Shown here: positions 48,209 through 55,569 of the stretch, piece by piece
Numbering within the stretch: position 1 is the first letter of the stretch
How the letters are laid out: every line of letters starts with the position of its first letter
Origin: Trebonia sp036501515
GTDB lineage: Bacteria; Actinomycetota; Actinomycetes; Streptosporangiales; Streptosporangiaceae
Reading direction: 5' to 3'
Assembly (NCBI GenBank): GCA_036501515.1
Contig: DASYAD010000472.1
Coordinates: 50,668 to 114,667 of the forward strand
DNA length: 64,000 bases
Notes under the pieces: generated by a model
Told to the model about the DNA's origin: nothing
Database searches by the model: none
The model's input: only the letters and a program-made list of their open reading frames with translations
Program-made: the position numbers and the translations under genes

Positions 48209-50347
48209 ATGACCATCCCTAACGTGCGCGGCGCGGTGCCTGCGGCGGCCGACTTCCCGGCCGAGGTGGTCACCAGCGCGATCGTCCGCGACGTGGACCT
48301 CGGTCCCGGGGCCGGCCTGCTCGCGCTGATCACCCTGGACAACGGGCACGACCACACCAAGCCCAATACGTTCGGCCCGCAGGGGCTGCTGTCGCTGAAC
48401 GCCGCGCTCGACGCCGTGGCGGCGCGGGCGGCAGCCGGCGAGGTCGCCGCCGTCGGCGTCACCGGCAAGCCGTTCATTCTCGCCGCCGGGGCCGACCTCG
48501 AGGGCGCCGCCGCCGCGATCAGCGGCCAGGACACCGACCCGGGTATCGCCCGCGAACGGGCGCTCGGCATCGCTTCGCTCGGCCACGCGGTGTTCCGGCG
48601 GCTGGGCGAGCTGCCGGTGCCGTCGTTCTGCTTCATCAACGGCGTGGCGCTCGGCGGCGGCCTGGAGATCGCGCTGCACTGCACCTACCGGACGATCTCG
48701 GCCGGGGTGCCGATGGTCGCCTTCCCCGAGTGTTTCCTCGGCCTGGTGCCCGGCTGGGGCGGCACCTACCTGCTGCCCCGGCTGATCGGCCCGGCCAGCG
48801 CGCTGAAGCTGATCGTCGAGAACCCGCTGTCGCAGAACAAGATGCTGCGCGGCGCCGAGGCGTTCGACCTCGGCATCGCGGACGTGATGTTCGAGCCCGC
48901 CGACTTCCTCGAGGAGTCACTGCGCTGGGCCGCTTCCGTGCTGTCGGGCGCCGCCTCCGTGGCGCGTCCGGTCGGGCCGGACGCGTCACCCGCCGGCACC
49001 GAGGCCGAGTGGGCGCAGGCGGTCGCCAGCACGAGGTTCTTCGCCGACGGCAAGCTGCACGGTGCCGCGCCCGCGCCCTACCGGGCCCTTGACCTGGTGG
49101 CGGCCGCGCGCACGGCCAGCCGCGACGAGGCGTTCGCGGCCGAAGACGACGCGCTGACCGACCTGCTGCTCTCCGATGAGCTGCGGGCCGGGCTCTACGC
49201 GTTCGACCTGGTGCAGAAGCGCGCCCGCAGGCCCGCTGGCGCGCCCGACAAGGGACTGGGCCGGCCGGTGACCAAGGTCGGCGTCGTCGGCGCGGGCCTG
49301 ATGGCGGCGCAGATCGCGCTGCTGTTCGTGCGCCGCCTGCAGGTCCCTGTCGTGATGACCGACCTGGACCAGGCGCGGGTGGACTCCGGCGTCGGCTACG
49401 TGCACGCCGAGATCGGCAAGCAGCTGGCCCGCGGGCGGATCTCGGCCGATACCGCCAACCGGCACAAGGCCCTCATCAGCGGCTCGGTGACCAAGGACGG
49501 GTTCGCTGATGCGGACTTCGTCATCGAGGCGGTCTTCGAGGAGCTCGCGGTCAAGCAGCAGGTGTTCGCCGAGGTCGAGGCCGTCGTCCCGGAGGGCTGC
49601 GTGCTGGCCACCAACACCTCCTCGCTCTCGGTTACCGCGATGGCGTCCGGTCTCGCGCACCCCGAGCGCGTCGTCGGCTTCCACTTCTTCAACCCCGTCG
49701 CCGTGCTGCCGCTGGTCGAGGTAGTGCGCGGCGGCGCGACCAGTGACGCGGCGCTGGCGACGGCGCTCGCGGTCGGCAGGAACCTCAAGAAAAACTGCGT
49801 GATCGTCGCCGACCGGCCCGCGTTCGTGGTCAACCGGCTGCTCACCCGGTTCCTCGGCGAGATCACCCGCACCGTCGACGAGGGCACGCCGTTCGAGGTC
49901 GCGGAGCACGCGGCCGACCCGCTCGGCCTGCCGATGACGCCGTTCCTGCTGCTGCAGCTGGTCGGGCCGCGGATCGCGCTGCACGTCGCGGAGACGCTGC
50001 ACGCGGCCTTCCCCGACCGGTTCGGCGTGTCGGCGAAGCTGCGGGCGCTGGCCGAGTCGGGCAAGTCCTCGGTCTACCAGCCCGACTTCTCGGTCGACCC
50101 CGAGGTCGCCGCGCTGCTGGCCGGCGGTGACCACCCGTCGGCCGCCCCCGAGGTGCTGCAGCGCGCGCTCGAGGGCCTGGCCCAGGAGATCAGGATCATG
50201 CTCGACGAGGGCGTGGTCGCGGCACGCGAGGACATCGACCTGTGCATGATCCTCGGGGCCGGGTGGCCGTTCCACCTCGGCGGCATCACGCCGTACCTGG
50301 ACCGGGCGGGCATCGCGGCCAAGGTGAACGGGACAACGTTCGGCTGA
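48209..50347 (+). CDS. fadB: multifunctional 3-hydroxyacyl-CoA dehydrogenase / enoyl-CoA hydratase
   Basis: A 712-residue beta-oxidation enzyme. Residues about 30-230 are the enoyl-CoA hydratase domain (GKPFILAAGADLEGA, NGVALGGGLEIALHC, FPECFLGLVPGWGGTYLLPRL, all with the expected acidic residues). Residues about 350-530 are the NAD-binding dehydrogenase (KVGVVGAGLMAAQIALLF, ASGLAHPERVVGFHFFNPV with catalytic histidine) and the remainder is the C-terminal dehydrogenase domain. ATG 48209 has GAGAGGA upstream and follows fadA after 4 nt. With the upstream thiolase it completes the hydratase-dehydrogenase-thiolase sequence. Confidence 0.93.
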   Translation: MTIPNVRGAVPAAADFPAEVVTSAIVRDVDLGPGAGLLALITLDNGHDHTKPNTFGPQGLLSLNAALDAVAARAAAGEVAAVGVTGKPFILAAGADLEGAAAAISGQDTDPGIARERALGIASLGHAVFRRLGELPVPSFCFINGVALGGGLEIALHCTYRTISAGVPMVAFPECFLGLVPGWGGTYLLPRLIGPASALKLIVENPLSQNKMLRGAEAFDLGIADVMFEPADFLEESLRWAASVLSGAASVARPVGPDASPAGTEAEWAQAVASTRFFADGKLHGAAPAPYRALDLVAAARTASRDEAFAAEDDALTDLLLSDELRAGLYAFDLVQKRARRPAGAPDKGLGRPVTKVGVVGAGLMAAQIALLFVRRLQVPVVMTDLDQARVDSGVGYVHAEIGKQLARGRISADTANRHKALISGSVTKDGFADADFVIEAVFEELAVKQQVFAEVEAVVPEGCVLATNTSSLSVTAMASGLAHPERVVGFHFFNPVAVLPLVEVVRGGATSDAALATALAVGRNLKKNCVIVADRPAFVVNRLLTRFLGEITRTVDEGTPFEVAEHAADPLGLPMTPFLLLQLVGPRIALHVAETLHAAFPDRFGVSAKLRALAESGKSSVYQPDFSVDPEVAALLAGGDHPSAAPEVLQRALEGLAQEIRIMLDEGVVAAREDIDLCMILGAGWPFHLGGITPYLDRAGIAAKVNGTTFG

Positions 50348-50505
50348 CCAAACCATCCGGTCGGGTAGCGAAGCTAGGTGTAAATACCTAGAATACGTAG
50401 GCGTGAGACTCGGTAACGGCCTGTGGATGGGCGGGCCGCTCCGCCGGGCTCACGCCTACGCGGCGCGCGGCGCGCGCTCCGCGAAACGGCAGGGGGTGGC
50501 CTGCG

Positions 50506-51318
50506 GTGGACGATGAATGGCTGAAGGCGACGTCCCGCCTGATCAAGCCGGCCCAGATCGACTCGTCCGTGCCCAACGTCGCGCGGGTATGGAACTACCT
50601 GATCGGCGGCCGCGACAACTTCGAGGCGGACCGCCGCGCGGCCCGGCAGCTGGTCGCCGCCTCGCCGGTGATGGCACAGGTGGCGCTGGCCTCGCGGGCG
50701 TTCCTGCGCCGCACCGTGACCTACCTGGCGGCCGAGGCCGGCATCAGGCAGTTCCTCGACGTCGGCACCGGCATGCCCACGGCGGGCAACACCCACGAGG
50801 TGGCCCAGGCGGCGGACCCGTCCTGCCGCGTGGTGTACGTCGACAACGATCCCGTCGTGCTGACGCACGCGCGGGCGGGGCTGCGCTCCGCCGCCGAGGG
50901 TGCGACCAGCTACATCGACGCGGACGCGCGGGACACGGCGGCGATCATCGACGGCGCCCGCCACATCCTCGACCTGACGCGCCCGGTCGGGGTCGTCATG
51001 ATCGACATCCTGAACTTCCTCGAGGACGCGTCAGAGGTGCTCGGACGGATGGTCGCCGCGATACCCGCCGGCAGCTACCTGGCCGTCATGCAGCCGGTCA
51101 GCGACGAGCGGCTGGCGATGGCCGCGCACCGGTGGAACCAGGTGGCGTCGATGCCCATCTTCTTGCGGGACCGCGACCAGATCGGCCGCTGGTTCGCGGG
51201 ACTCGACCTCGTCGACCCCGGGCTCGTCGAGGTGCACCAGTGGCGCCCGGGACCCGGTGACCCCGACTGCCCGGGCGGTCTGCCCCTCCTCGGTGCGGTG
51301 GCCAGGAAGCCTCTATAG
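50506..51318 (+). CDS. SAM-dependent methyltransferase (PF04672 family), copy 1
   Basis: A 270-residue Rossmann methyltransferase typical of actinomycetes. Seen: SVPNVARVWNYLIGGRDNFEADRRAA, FLDVGTGMPTAGNTHEVAQ (SAM loop, residues about 85-104), CRVVYVDNDPVVLTHARA and VGVVMIDILNF. All family motifs are intact. GTG 50506 opens the chain. Substrate unknown. The next gene is a diverged paralogue 50 nt downstream. Confidence 0.87.
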   Translation: MDDEWLKATSRLIKPAQIDSSVPNVARVWNYLIGGRDNFEADRRAARQLVAASPVMAQVALASRAFLRRTVTYLAAEAGIRQFLDVGTGMPTAGNTHEVAQAADPSCRVVYVDNDPVVLTHARAGLRSAAEGATSYIDADARDTAAIIDGARHILDLTRPVGVVMIDILNFLEDASEVLGRMVAAIPAGSYLAVMQPVSDERLAMAAHRWNQVASMPIFLRDRDQIGRWFAGLDLVDPGLVEVHQWRPGPGDPDCPGGLPLLGAVARKPL

Positions 51319-51368
51319 ATATTCTTATCCAGGAGAACAAACACATACCGCGATCCTGGGATGTACTA

Positions 51369-52184
51369 ATGACTGAGGGCGATCGGCCCGCGCCGCGTCG
51401 TGCCAAGCCGGGCCTGATCGATGCCACCGTGCCGAACGCCGCCCGCGCGGCTGACTTCCTGCACGGCGGGAAGGGCCACTTCGCGGCCGACCGCGAGGCG
51501 GTGCGTGCTGTCACGGCCTCGGTCCCGGCGGTCGAGCGGATCCCGGCCGAGGCGCGCGCGTTCCGCCACCGGACCGTCAGGTACCTGGTGGCGGAGGCGG
51601 GGATCAGGCAGTTCCTCGACATCGGCAACGGCCTGGTTCCGCCAGGCACCACGCACGAGGTGGCGCAGTCCGTCGACCAGCGGTGCCGGATCGTGTACAC
51701 CGACAGTGACCCGCTGGTGCTGACGAGGGCCCAGTCCCTCATCAAGTCGGCTCCTGGCGGGGCCGTCAGCTGCGTCGAGGGCGACATCGCCGACGTGGAC
51801 GCGATCCTGGCGGCCGCCGTCCCGACCCTGGACCTGAGTCAGCCGGTCGGTGTCCTGCTGCTGTCCACCCTGGCCCACGTGCCGACCATGATCGCCGCCG
51901 CCCGGGCGGTGTCGTCGCTGATGGCCGCCGTGCCGTCCGGCAGCCACACGGTGATCTACCACCTGGCGAGCGACCTGGACCCGGCGATGCCGGCCGCGGC
52001 GCGGCACTGGAACAAGACCGTGCCGGTGCCGATCACGCTGCGCTCGCGGGACGAGGTGCTGACGCTTGTCTCCGGCCTTGAGGTGGCGGCGCCCGGGGTG
52101 GTGCCGGTAACCGGATGGCGCTCAGAGCAGCGGCCGCCCGCCGAGCCGGTCCCGCTGCATGGCGTCGTGGCGCGCAAACCCTAG
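51369..52184 (+). CDS. SAM-dependent methyltransferase (PF04672 family), diverged copy 2
   Basis: A 271-residue paralogue of the gene just upstream. Motifs are recognisable but eroded: RAADFLHGGKGHFAADREA, FLDIGNGLVPPGTTHEVAQ (second glycine of the SAM loop shifted to N-G) and RIVYTDSDPLVLTRAQ. The acidic motif after VGVLLL reads S-T instead of D-I. Likely a tandem duplicate under relaxed constraint, or with altered substrate. ATG 51369 lies in a short AT-rich gap. Confidence 0.82.
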   Translation: MTEGDRPAPRRAKPGLIDATVPNAARAADFLHGGKGHFAADREAVRAVTASVPAVERIPAEARAFRHRTVRYLVAEAGIRQFLDIGNGLVPPGTTHEVAQSVDQRCRIVYTDSDPLVLTRAQSLIKSAPGGAVSCVEGDIADVDAILAAAVPTLDLSQPVGVLLLSTLAHVPTMIAAARAVSSLMAAVPSGSHTVIYHLASDLDPAMPAAARHWNKTVPVPITLRSRDEVLTLVSGLEVAAPGVVPVTGWRSEQRPPAEPVPLHGVVARKP

Positions 52185-52356
52185 GGTTCTCCCGCGGCCC
52201 CGCCCGCGCTGCCGTCCTCGTTGCCGCCCGCGTTGCCGCTTGCGGCCGAGCTTCGCGCCAGGCCACTAGGGACACCGCCTCGCCTTGAGGCGCGCACCGT
52301 AGACACGCGCGCGCGCGACGAGCACGATTTCCTGTGTGAGAAACGGGAGCGTGTCG

Positions 52357-53325
52357 ATGGCGCGGGTCCAGACGGCGCAGGTCCAGACGGCACGCGGCCC
52401 GGTAGAAGCCGGCCGCCTCGGCCGGGTGCTGATGCACGAGCACGTGTTCGTCCTCACCGCCGAAGTCCAGCAGAACTACCCGGAGGAGTGGGGGGACGAG
52501 GACGAGCGCGTCGCCGACGCCGTCCGCCGGCTGAGCGAGCTGCCGGCCAGCGGTATCGACACGATCGTCGACGTCACCGCCATCGGCCAGGGCCGCGACA
52601 TCGCCCGCATCAAGCGGATCGCCGGCCAGGTACCCGGGCTGAACATCGTCGTGGCGACCGGGATCTACACGTTCGACGCGGTGCCGCTGTTCTTCTCGCG
52701 GCGGCCGTCCGAGGCGATGACCGAGTTCTTTGTCCGCGACATCACCGAGGGCATCGCCGGCACCGGGATCAGGGCGGGCATGCTCAAGTGCGCGGTCGAC
52801 GAGAAGGGGCTGACCGAGGGCGTCGAGCGGGTGCTCCGCGCGGTCGCCCGCGCGCACGTGGCGACCGGCGGCACGCCCATCACCATTCACACCCACGCCG
52901 CCGGCCAGCACGGCCCGGGGATCGTCAAGGTGCTCAAGGAGGAGGGCGTCGACTTCAGCCGGGTCGTCCTCGGCCACTCAGGCGACGCGGTCCGCGACCC
53001 CGACTACCTGGCGGCGATGGCGGACACCGGCCTCACCCTGGGCATGGACCGCTTCGGCATCGACCACTTCGCCACCTTCGAGGAACGGTCCGCCCTGCTC
53101 ACCGAGATGTGCCGCCGCGGTTACGCCGGGCGCATGGTCCTCGGCCACGACACCTGCTGCTACATCGACTGGTTCGCGCCGGGCAGTCTCGACGATCTCA
53201 AGAACTGGCACTACCTGCACATCACGCAGGACGTGCTGCCGTACCTGCGCGAGCACGGTGTCCCCGAGTCCGACATCGGCGCGATGCTGACCGCGAACCC
53301 CGCGAGGATCCTCGCCGGAGGATAG
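52357..53325 (+). CDS. phosphotriesterase-family metal hydrolase
   Basis: A 322-residue TIM-barrel amidohydrolase relative. Metal ligands are visible: VLMHEHVF (H-x-H, residues about 25-32), the lysine in LKCAVDEKGL that is carbamylated in the family, ITIHTHAAG, VLGHSGDA and the aspartate in LGHDTCCYIDWF. Family members hydrolyse phosphotriesters, lactones or unknown esters. ATG 52357 is chosen over GTG 52336 because GGGAG is 7 nt before it. Confidence 0.86.
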   Translation: MARVQTAQVQTARGPVEAGRLGRVLMHEHVFVLTAEVQQNYPEEWGDEDERVADAVRRLSELPASGIDTIVDVTAIGQGRDIARIKRIAGQVPGLNIVVATGIYTFDAVPLFFSRRPSEAMTEFFVRDITEGIAGTGIRAGMLKCAVDEKGLTEGVERVLRAVARAHVATGGTPITIHTHAAGQHGPGIVKVLKEEGVDFSRVVLGHSGDAVRDPDYLAAMADTGLTLGMDRFGIDHFATFEERSALLTEMCRRGYAGRMVLGHDTCCYIDWFAPGSLDDLKNWHYLHITQDVLPYLREHGVPESDIGAMLTANPARILAGG

Positions 53326-53517
53326 CGAGCGGAAATTCAACCGCGGTCGCCCGAACGGACGCGTAGCGTTGCCCCATGGCTGACCGGCTCGCTCACCGCC
53401 CACCCGACGGGCCCCGCTGGCCGGCCCTCTGGGCAGCTCCCCGGCAAGCGTTCTGGCTGCCCCGCTGAGCGGCCTGCCGGCTGGCCCGCTGAGTGGCGGA
53501 GCGCGCTCCTGCTGACG

Positions 53518-54033
53518 GTGCCGGCCGCGGAGCCGGCCGTGCGGGAACACCGCGCCGTACTGGACCCGAGCTCCCGTGACGGCGTTCCCGCACACGTGAC
53601 CGTCCTGTACCCGTTCCTGGCGCCCGCGCTGATCGACGACGGAGTGCTCGCGTCGCTGGACGGCCTGTTCGCGGGCGCCGGCTCGTTCACGTTCACCCTG
53701 GACCGGGTGGCCTGGTTCGGCGACAGCGTGATCTGGCTCGGCCCGCGCGACCCGGCGCCGTTCCGCGACCTGATCGCGAGCGTGTGCTCCGCCTTCCCTG
53801 GTTGCCCGCCCTACGGCGGCGAGCACGCCGAACCCGTCCCGCACCTGACCATCGGCGACAGGAACGACCCCGCGGCCTTGCGCGCGGCCGGCGAGGCGGT
53901 GCGGCCGTGGCTGCCCATCCACGCCAGCGCGACTGAAGTCACCCTGATGACCGGCCCGCCGCCGGGAAATCCCGCCACGCCGCCCGGTCAGTGGCGGACC
54001 CTCGAGTCCTTCCCCCTGGCGGGGAATTCCTAA
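53518..54033 (+). CDS. 2'-5' RNA ligase-family protein (2H phosphoesterase), start uncertain
   Basis: A 171-residue 2H phosphoesterase. Both H-x-T motifs are present: PAHVTVLYPF near 25 and PVPHLTIGDR near 110. The chain from GTG 53518 lacks the first beta-strand of the fold; the codons just upstream (GWPAEWRSALLLT) supply it in frame, but no ATG/GTG/TTG precedes them. A well-placed ATG (53376, 6 nt after TAGCGT) is in another frame. A 24-nt duplication (units near 53455 and 53479) or a frameshift may have broken the original N-terminus. Confidence 0.72.
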   Translation: MPAAEPAVREHRAVLDPSSRDGVPAHVTVLYPFLAPALIDDGVLASLDGLFAGAGSFTFTLDRVAWFGDSVIWLGPRDPAPFRDLIASVCSAFPGCPPYGGEHAEPVPHLTIGDRNDPAALRAAGEAVRPWLPIHASATEVTLMTGPPPGNPATPPGQWRTLESFPLAGNS

Positions 54034-54076
54034 GCCTTCGTCTGCGGCGGATGAGTCAGATACAACTGGCGGGGCT

Positions 54077-54143
54077 ATTGTTCTGGAAACTCTTGTCTAG
54101 TTGGAAACAAATATGTGCCAGAGCACGAAAAGTATCCATAATC
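54077..54143 (+). other. 67-bp conserved intergenic element, copy 2
   Basis: Aligns without gaps to the minus strand of 29840-29906 (50 of 67 identities). TGGAAAC boxes lie at 54084 and 54102 (18 nt apart) and a weak inverted GTATCCA box at 54132. It is 175 nt upstream of the FMN reductase start. The gap 54034-54318 has nothing else I recognise. Confidence 0.6.
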
Positions 54144-54318
54144 ATTTGATCTGCCTGCACAATAGCGGAAAGATCCGGGATCCGGGGCGGGGCGGGCATG
54201 AGACACCGGTGCTTTGTGTTAGAGACGAGTGCCGCTGGGAGGCAATCCTCCCTCGGCGGCCCTTCTCTCCCCTTGAGAACTCCCCGCCCTTTGAGGCCGC
54301 CACGAACAGGAAGCAGCT

Positions 54319-54957
54319 ATGTCGAAACTGCTTGTCATCATCGGTAGCACGCGCCCGACCCGCGCCGCGGACTTCGTCATTCCCTGGCTGACCGGGAAGG
54401 TGACGGAGCATGCGGCTTTCGACGCGGAGATCGTCGACCTGCGGGACTGGCCGCTGCCGATCTTCGCTGAGCACTTCGGCACGATCGGTGACCGCTCGGA
54501 CCCCACCTACTCGGAGCCGGCCGTCAAGGCGTGGAACAACAAGATCAAGGGTGCGGACGCCTACGTGATCGTGTCGCCCGAGTACAACCACAGCGTGCCC
54601 GGCGGCCTGAAGAACGCGATCGACAGCGTGTGGGTCTCTTACGGGTTCAGGAACAAGCCGGTCGCCTTCGTCAGCTACGGCGGCGGCCAGACCGGCGGGG
54701 TGCGGGCGATCGAGCACCTCGCCCACATCTTCGTCGAGGCTGAGGCGGCGCCCCTGCGCAACAGCGTGGTGATCCCGTTCGTGCGGGAGGCGTTCGACGA
54801 GCGGAGCGAGCCGAAGAACCCGATGACGAACGCCGCCGCCGACATCATGCTCGACGACCTCGCCTGGTGGTCGGCCGCACTGGAGAAGGCCCGCGCGGGG
54901 GGCGAGCTGCCGCCGGGCAACGCGCGCCTGATGGCCGCGATGACGGCTGCTAAGTAA
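54319..54957 (+). CDS. NADPH-dependent FMN reductase-like flavoprotein
   Basis: A 212-residue flavodoxin-fold reductase. Seen: LLVIIGSTRPTRAADFVIPW at the start, the FMN loop SPEYNHSVPGGLKNAIDSVW near residues 90-110 and FVSYGGGQTGGVRAIEHL. Such enzymes reduce quinones, azo compounds or chromate. ATG 54319 has GGAAG 5 nt upstream. Convergent with HxlR; copy R6 of the repeat lies between their stops. Confidence 0.9.
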   Translation: MSKLLVIIGSTRPTRAADFVIPWLTGKVTEHAAFDAEIVDLRDWPLPIFAEHFGTIGDRSDPTYSEPAVKAWNNKIKGADAYVIVSPEYNHSVPGGLKNAIDSVWVSYGFRNKPVAFVSYGGGQTGGVRAIEHLAHIFVEAEAAPLRNSVVIPFVREAFDERSEPKNPMTNAAADIMLDDLAWWSAALEKARAGGELPPGNARLMAAMTAAK

Positions 54958-54969
54958 TCCAGCTGACGG

Positions 54970-54995
54970 GATAACAGCAAGAAGCGCGGAGCGCT
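54970..54995 (+). repeat. dispersed repeat copy R6 (full length)
   Basis: Identical over 26 nt to R4. Sits in the 36-nt gap between the convergent reductase and HxlR genes and overlaps the HxlR stop codon by 2 nt. Read from the HxlR side it gives a small GCGC hairpin followed by TTCTTGCTGTT, so it could act as a weak terminator there. Confidence 0.8.
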
Positions 54996-55464
54996 AGGGG
55001 TGTGCCCCGGCTGGGCCGGTGCGAGTCCAGCCGGGGGAGAGGACGCGGACCTTCAGGTCCTCCGGGTACACCTCGGCGCCGCAGTGGCGGCAGCCGACCA
55101 CCACGTCGAGTTCGTGCCCGCAGGCGTGGTCGAAGACCGTCGGCGGCGAGTCGACCGCCCACTTGTCGCCCCAGCCGCGCAGTGCGGTGAGGACCGAGCG
55201 CAGTTCCCGGCCTGCCTCGGTCAGCTCGTACTCGTAGCGCGGCGGGTGCTCGCTGTAGAGCTGCCTGGTGACGATGCCGCCTGCTTCCAGGGCGCGCAGC
55301 CGGGCGGCGAGCCGGTCCCTGGGCGCGCCGGTGTTGCGCGCGATCTCGTCGAAGCGCTTGTTGCCGAAGGTGATCTCGCGTACGGCGAGCAGCGACCACT
55401 TCTCGCCCACCAGGTTCAGGGCGGCCGCCACGGAACACGGACGGCCGGGCAGTTCGTCGCGCAT
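54994..55464 (-). CDS. HxlR-family transcriptional regulator
   Basis: A 156-residue winged-helix regulator: CSVAAALNLVGEKWSLLAVREI with the N-terminal cysteine typical of redox- or quinone-responsive HxlR proteins, GNKRFDEIARNTGAPRDRLAARLRALEAGGIV (residues 32-64) and YELTEAGRELR. A C-terminal C-x2-C (VGCRHCGAEV) suggests a metal or redox site. Divergent from an MFS exporter with two operator-like inverted repeats between them, so it probably represses the exporter and itself. Confidence 0.9.
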   Translation of the reverse strand: MRDELPGRPCSVAAALNLVGEKWSLLAVREITFGNKRFDEIARNTGAPRDRLAARLRALEAGGIVTRQLYSEHPPRYEYELTEAGRELRSVLTALRGWGDKWAVDSPPTVFDHACGHELDVVVGCRHCGAEVYPEDLKVRVLSPGWTRTGPAGAHP

Positions 55465-55480
55465 ACGGGCTAGCCTACAT

Positions 55481-55499
55481 CAGTTGCGAAATCAAACTG
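55481..55499. promoter_or_regulatory. putative HxlR operator 1
   Basis: CAGTT-N9-AACTG inverted repeat, 17 nt before the HxlR start. Read on the minus strand it shares 10 of 17 positions with operator 2 and the core GTTTGA. Confidence 0.45.
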
Positions 55500-55529
55500 A
55501 CTCGGGTTAGGCTGCCTTCGACCACAGCA

Positions 55530-55546
55530 GGTTGGATTTTCAAACC
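55530..55546. promoter_or_regulatory. putative HxlR operator 2
   Basis: GGTTGGATTTTCAAACC, an imperfect inverted repeat 24 nt before the MFS start codon. It resembles operator 1, so one dimer may bind at each end of the shared intergenic region. Confidence 0.45.
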
Positions 55547-55569
55547 AATCAAGAGCACAGGGGTGCCGC

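Noticed and set aside
55019..55473. Open frames on the plus strand opposite HxlR
   Set aside because: Antisense shadows of a well-supported regulator gene.
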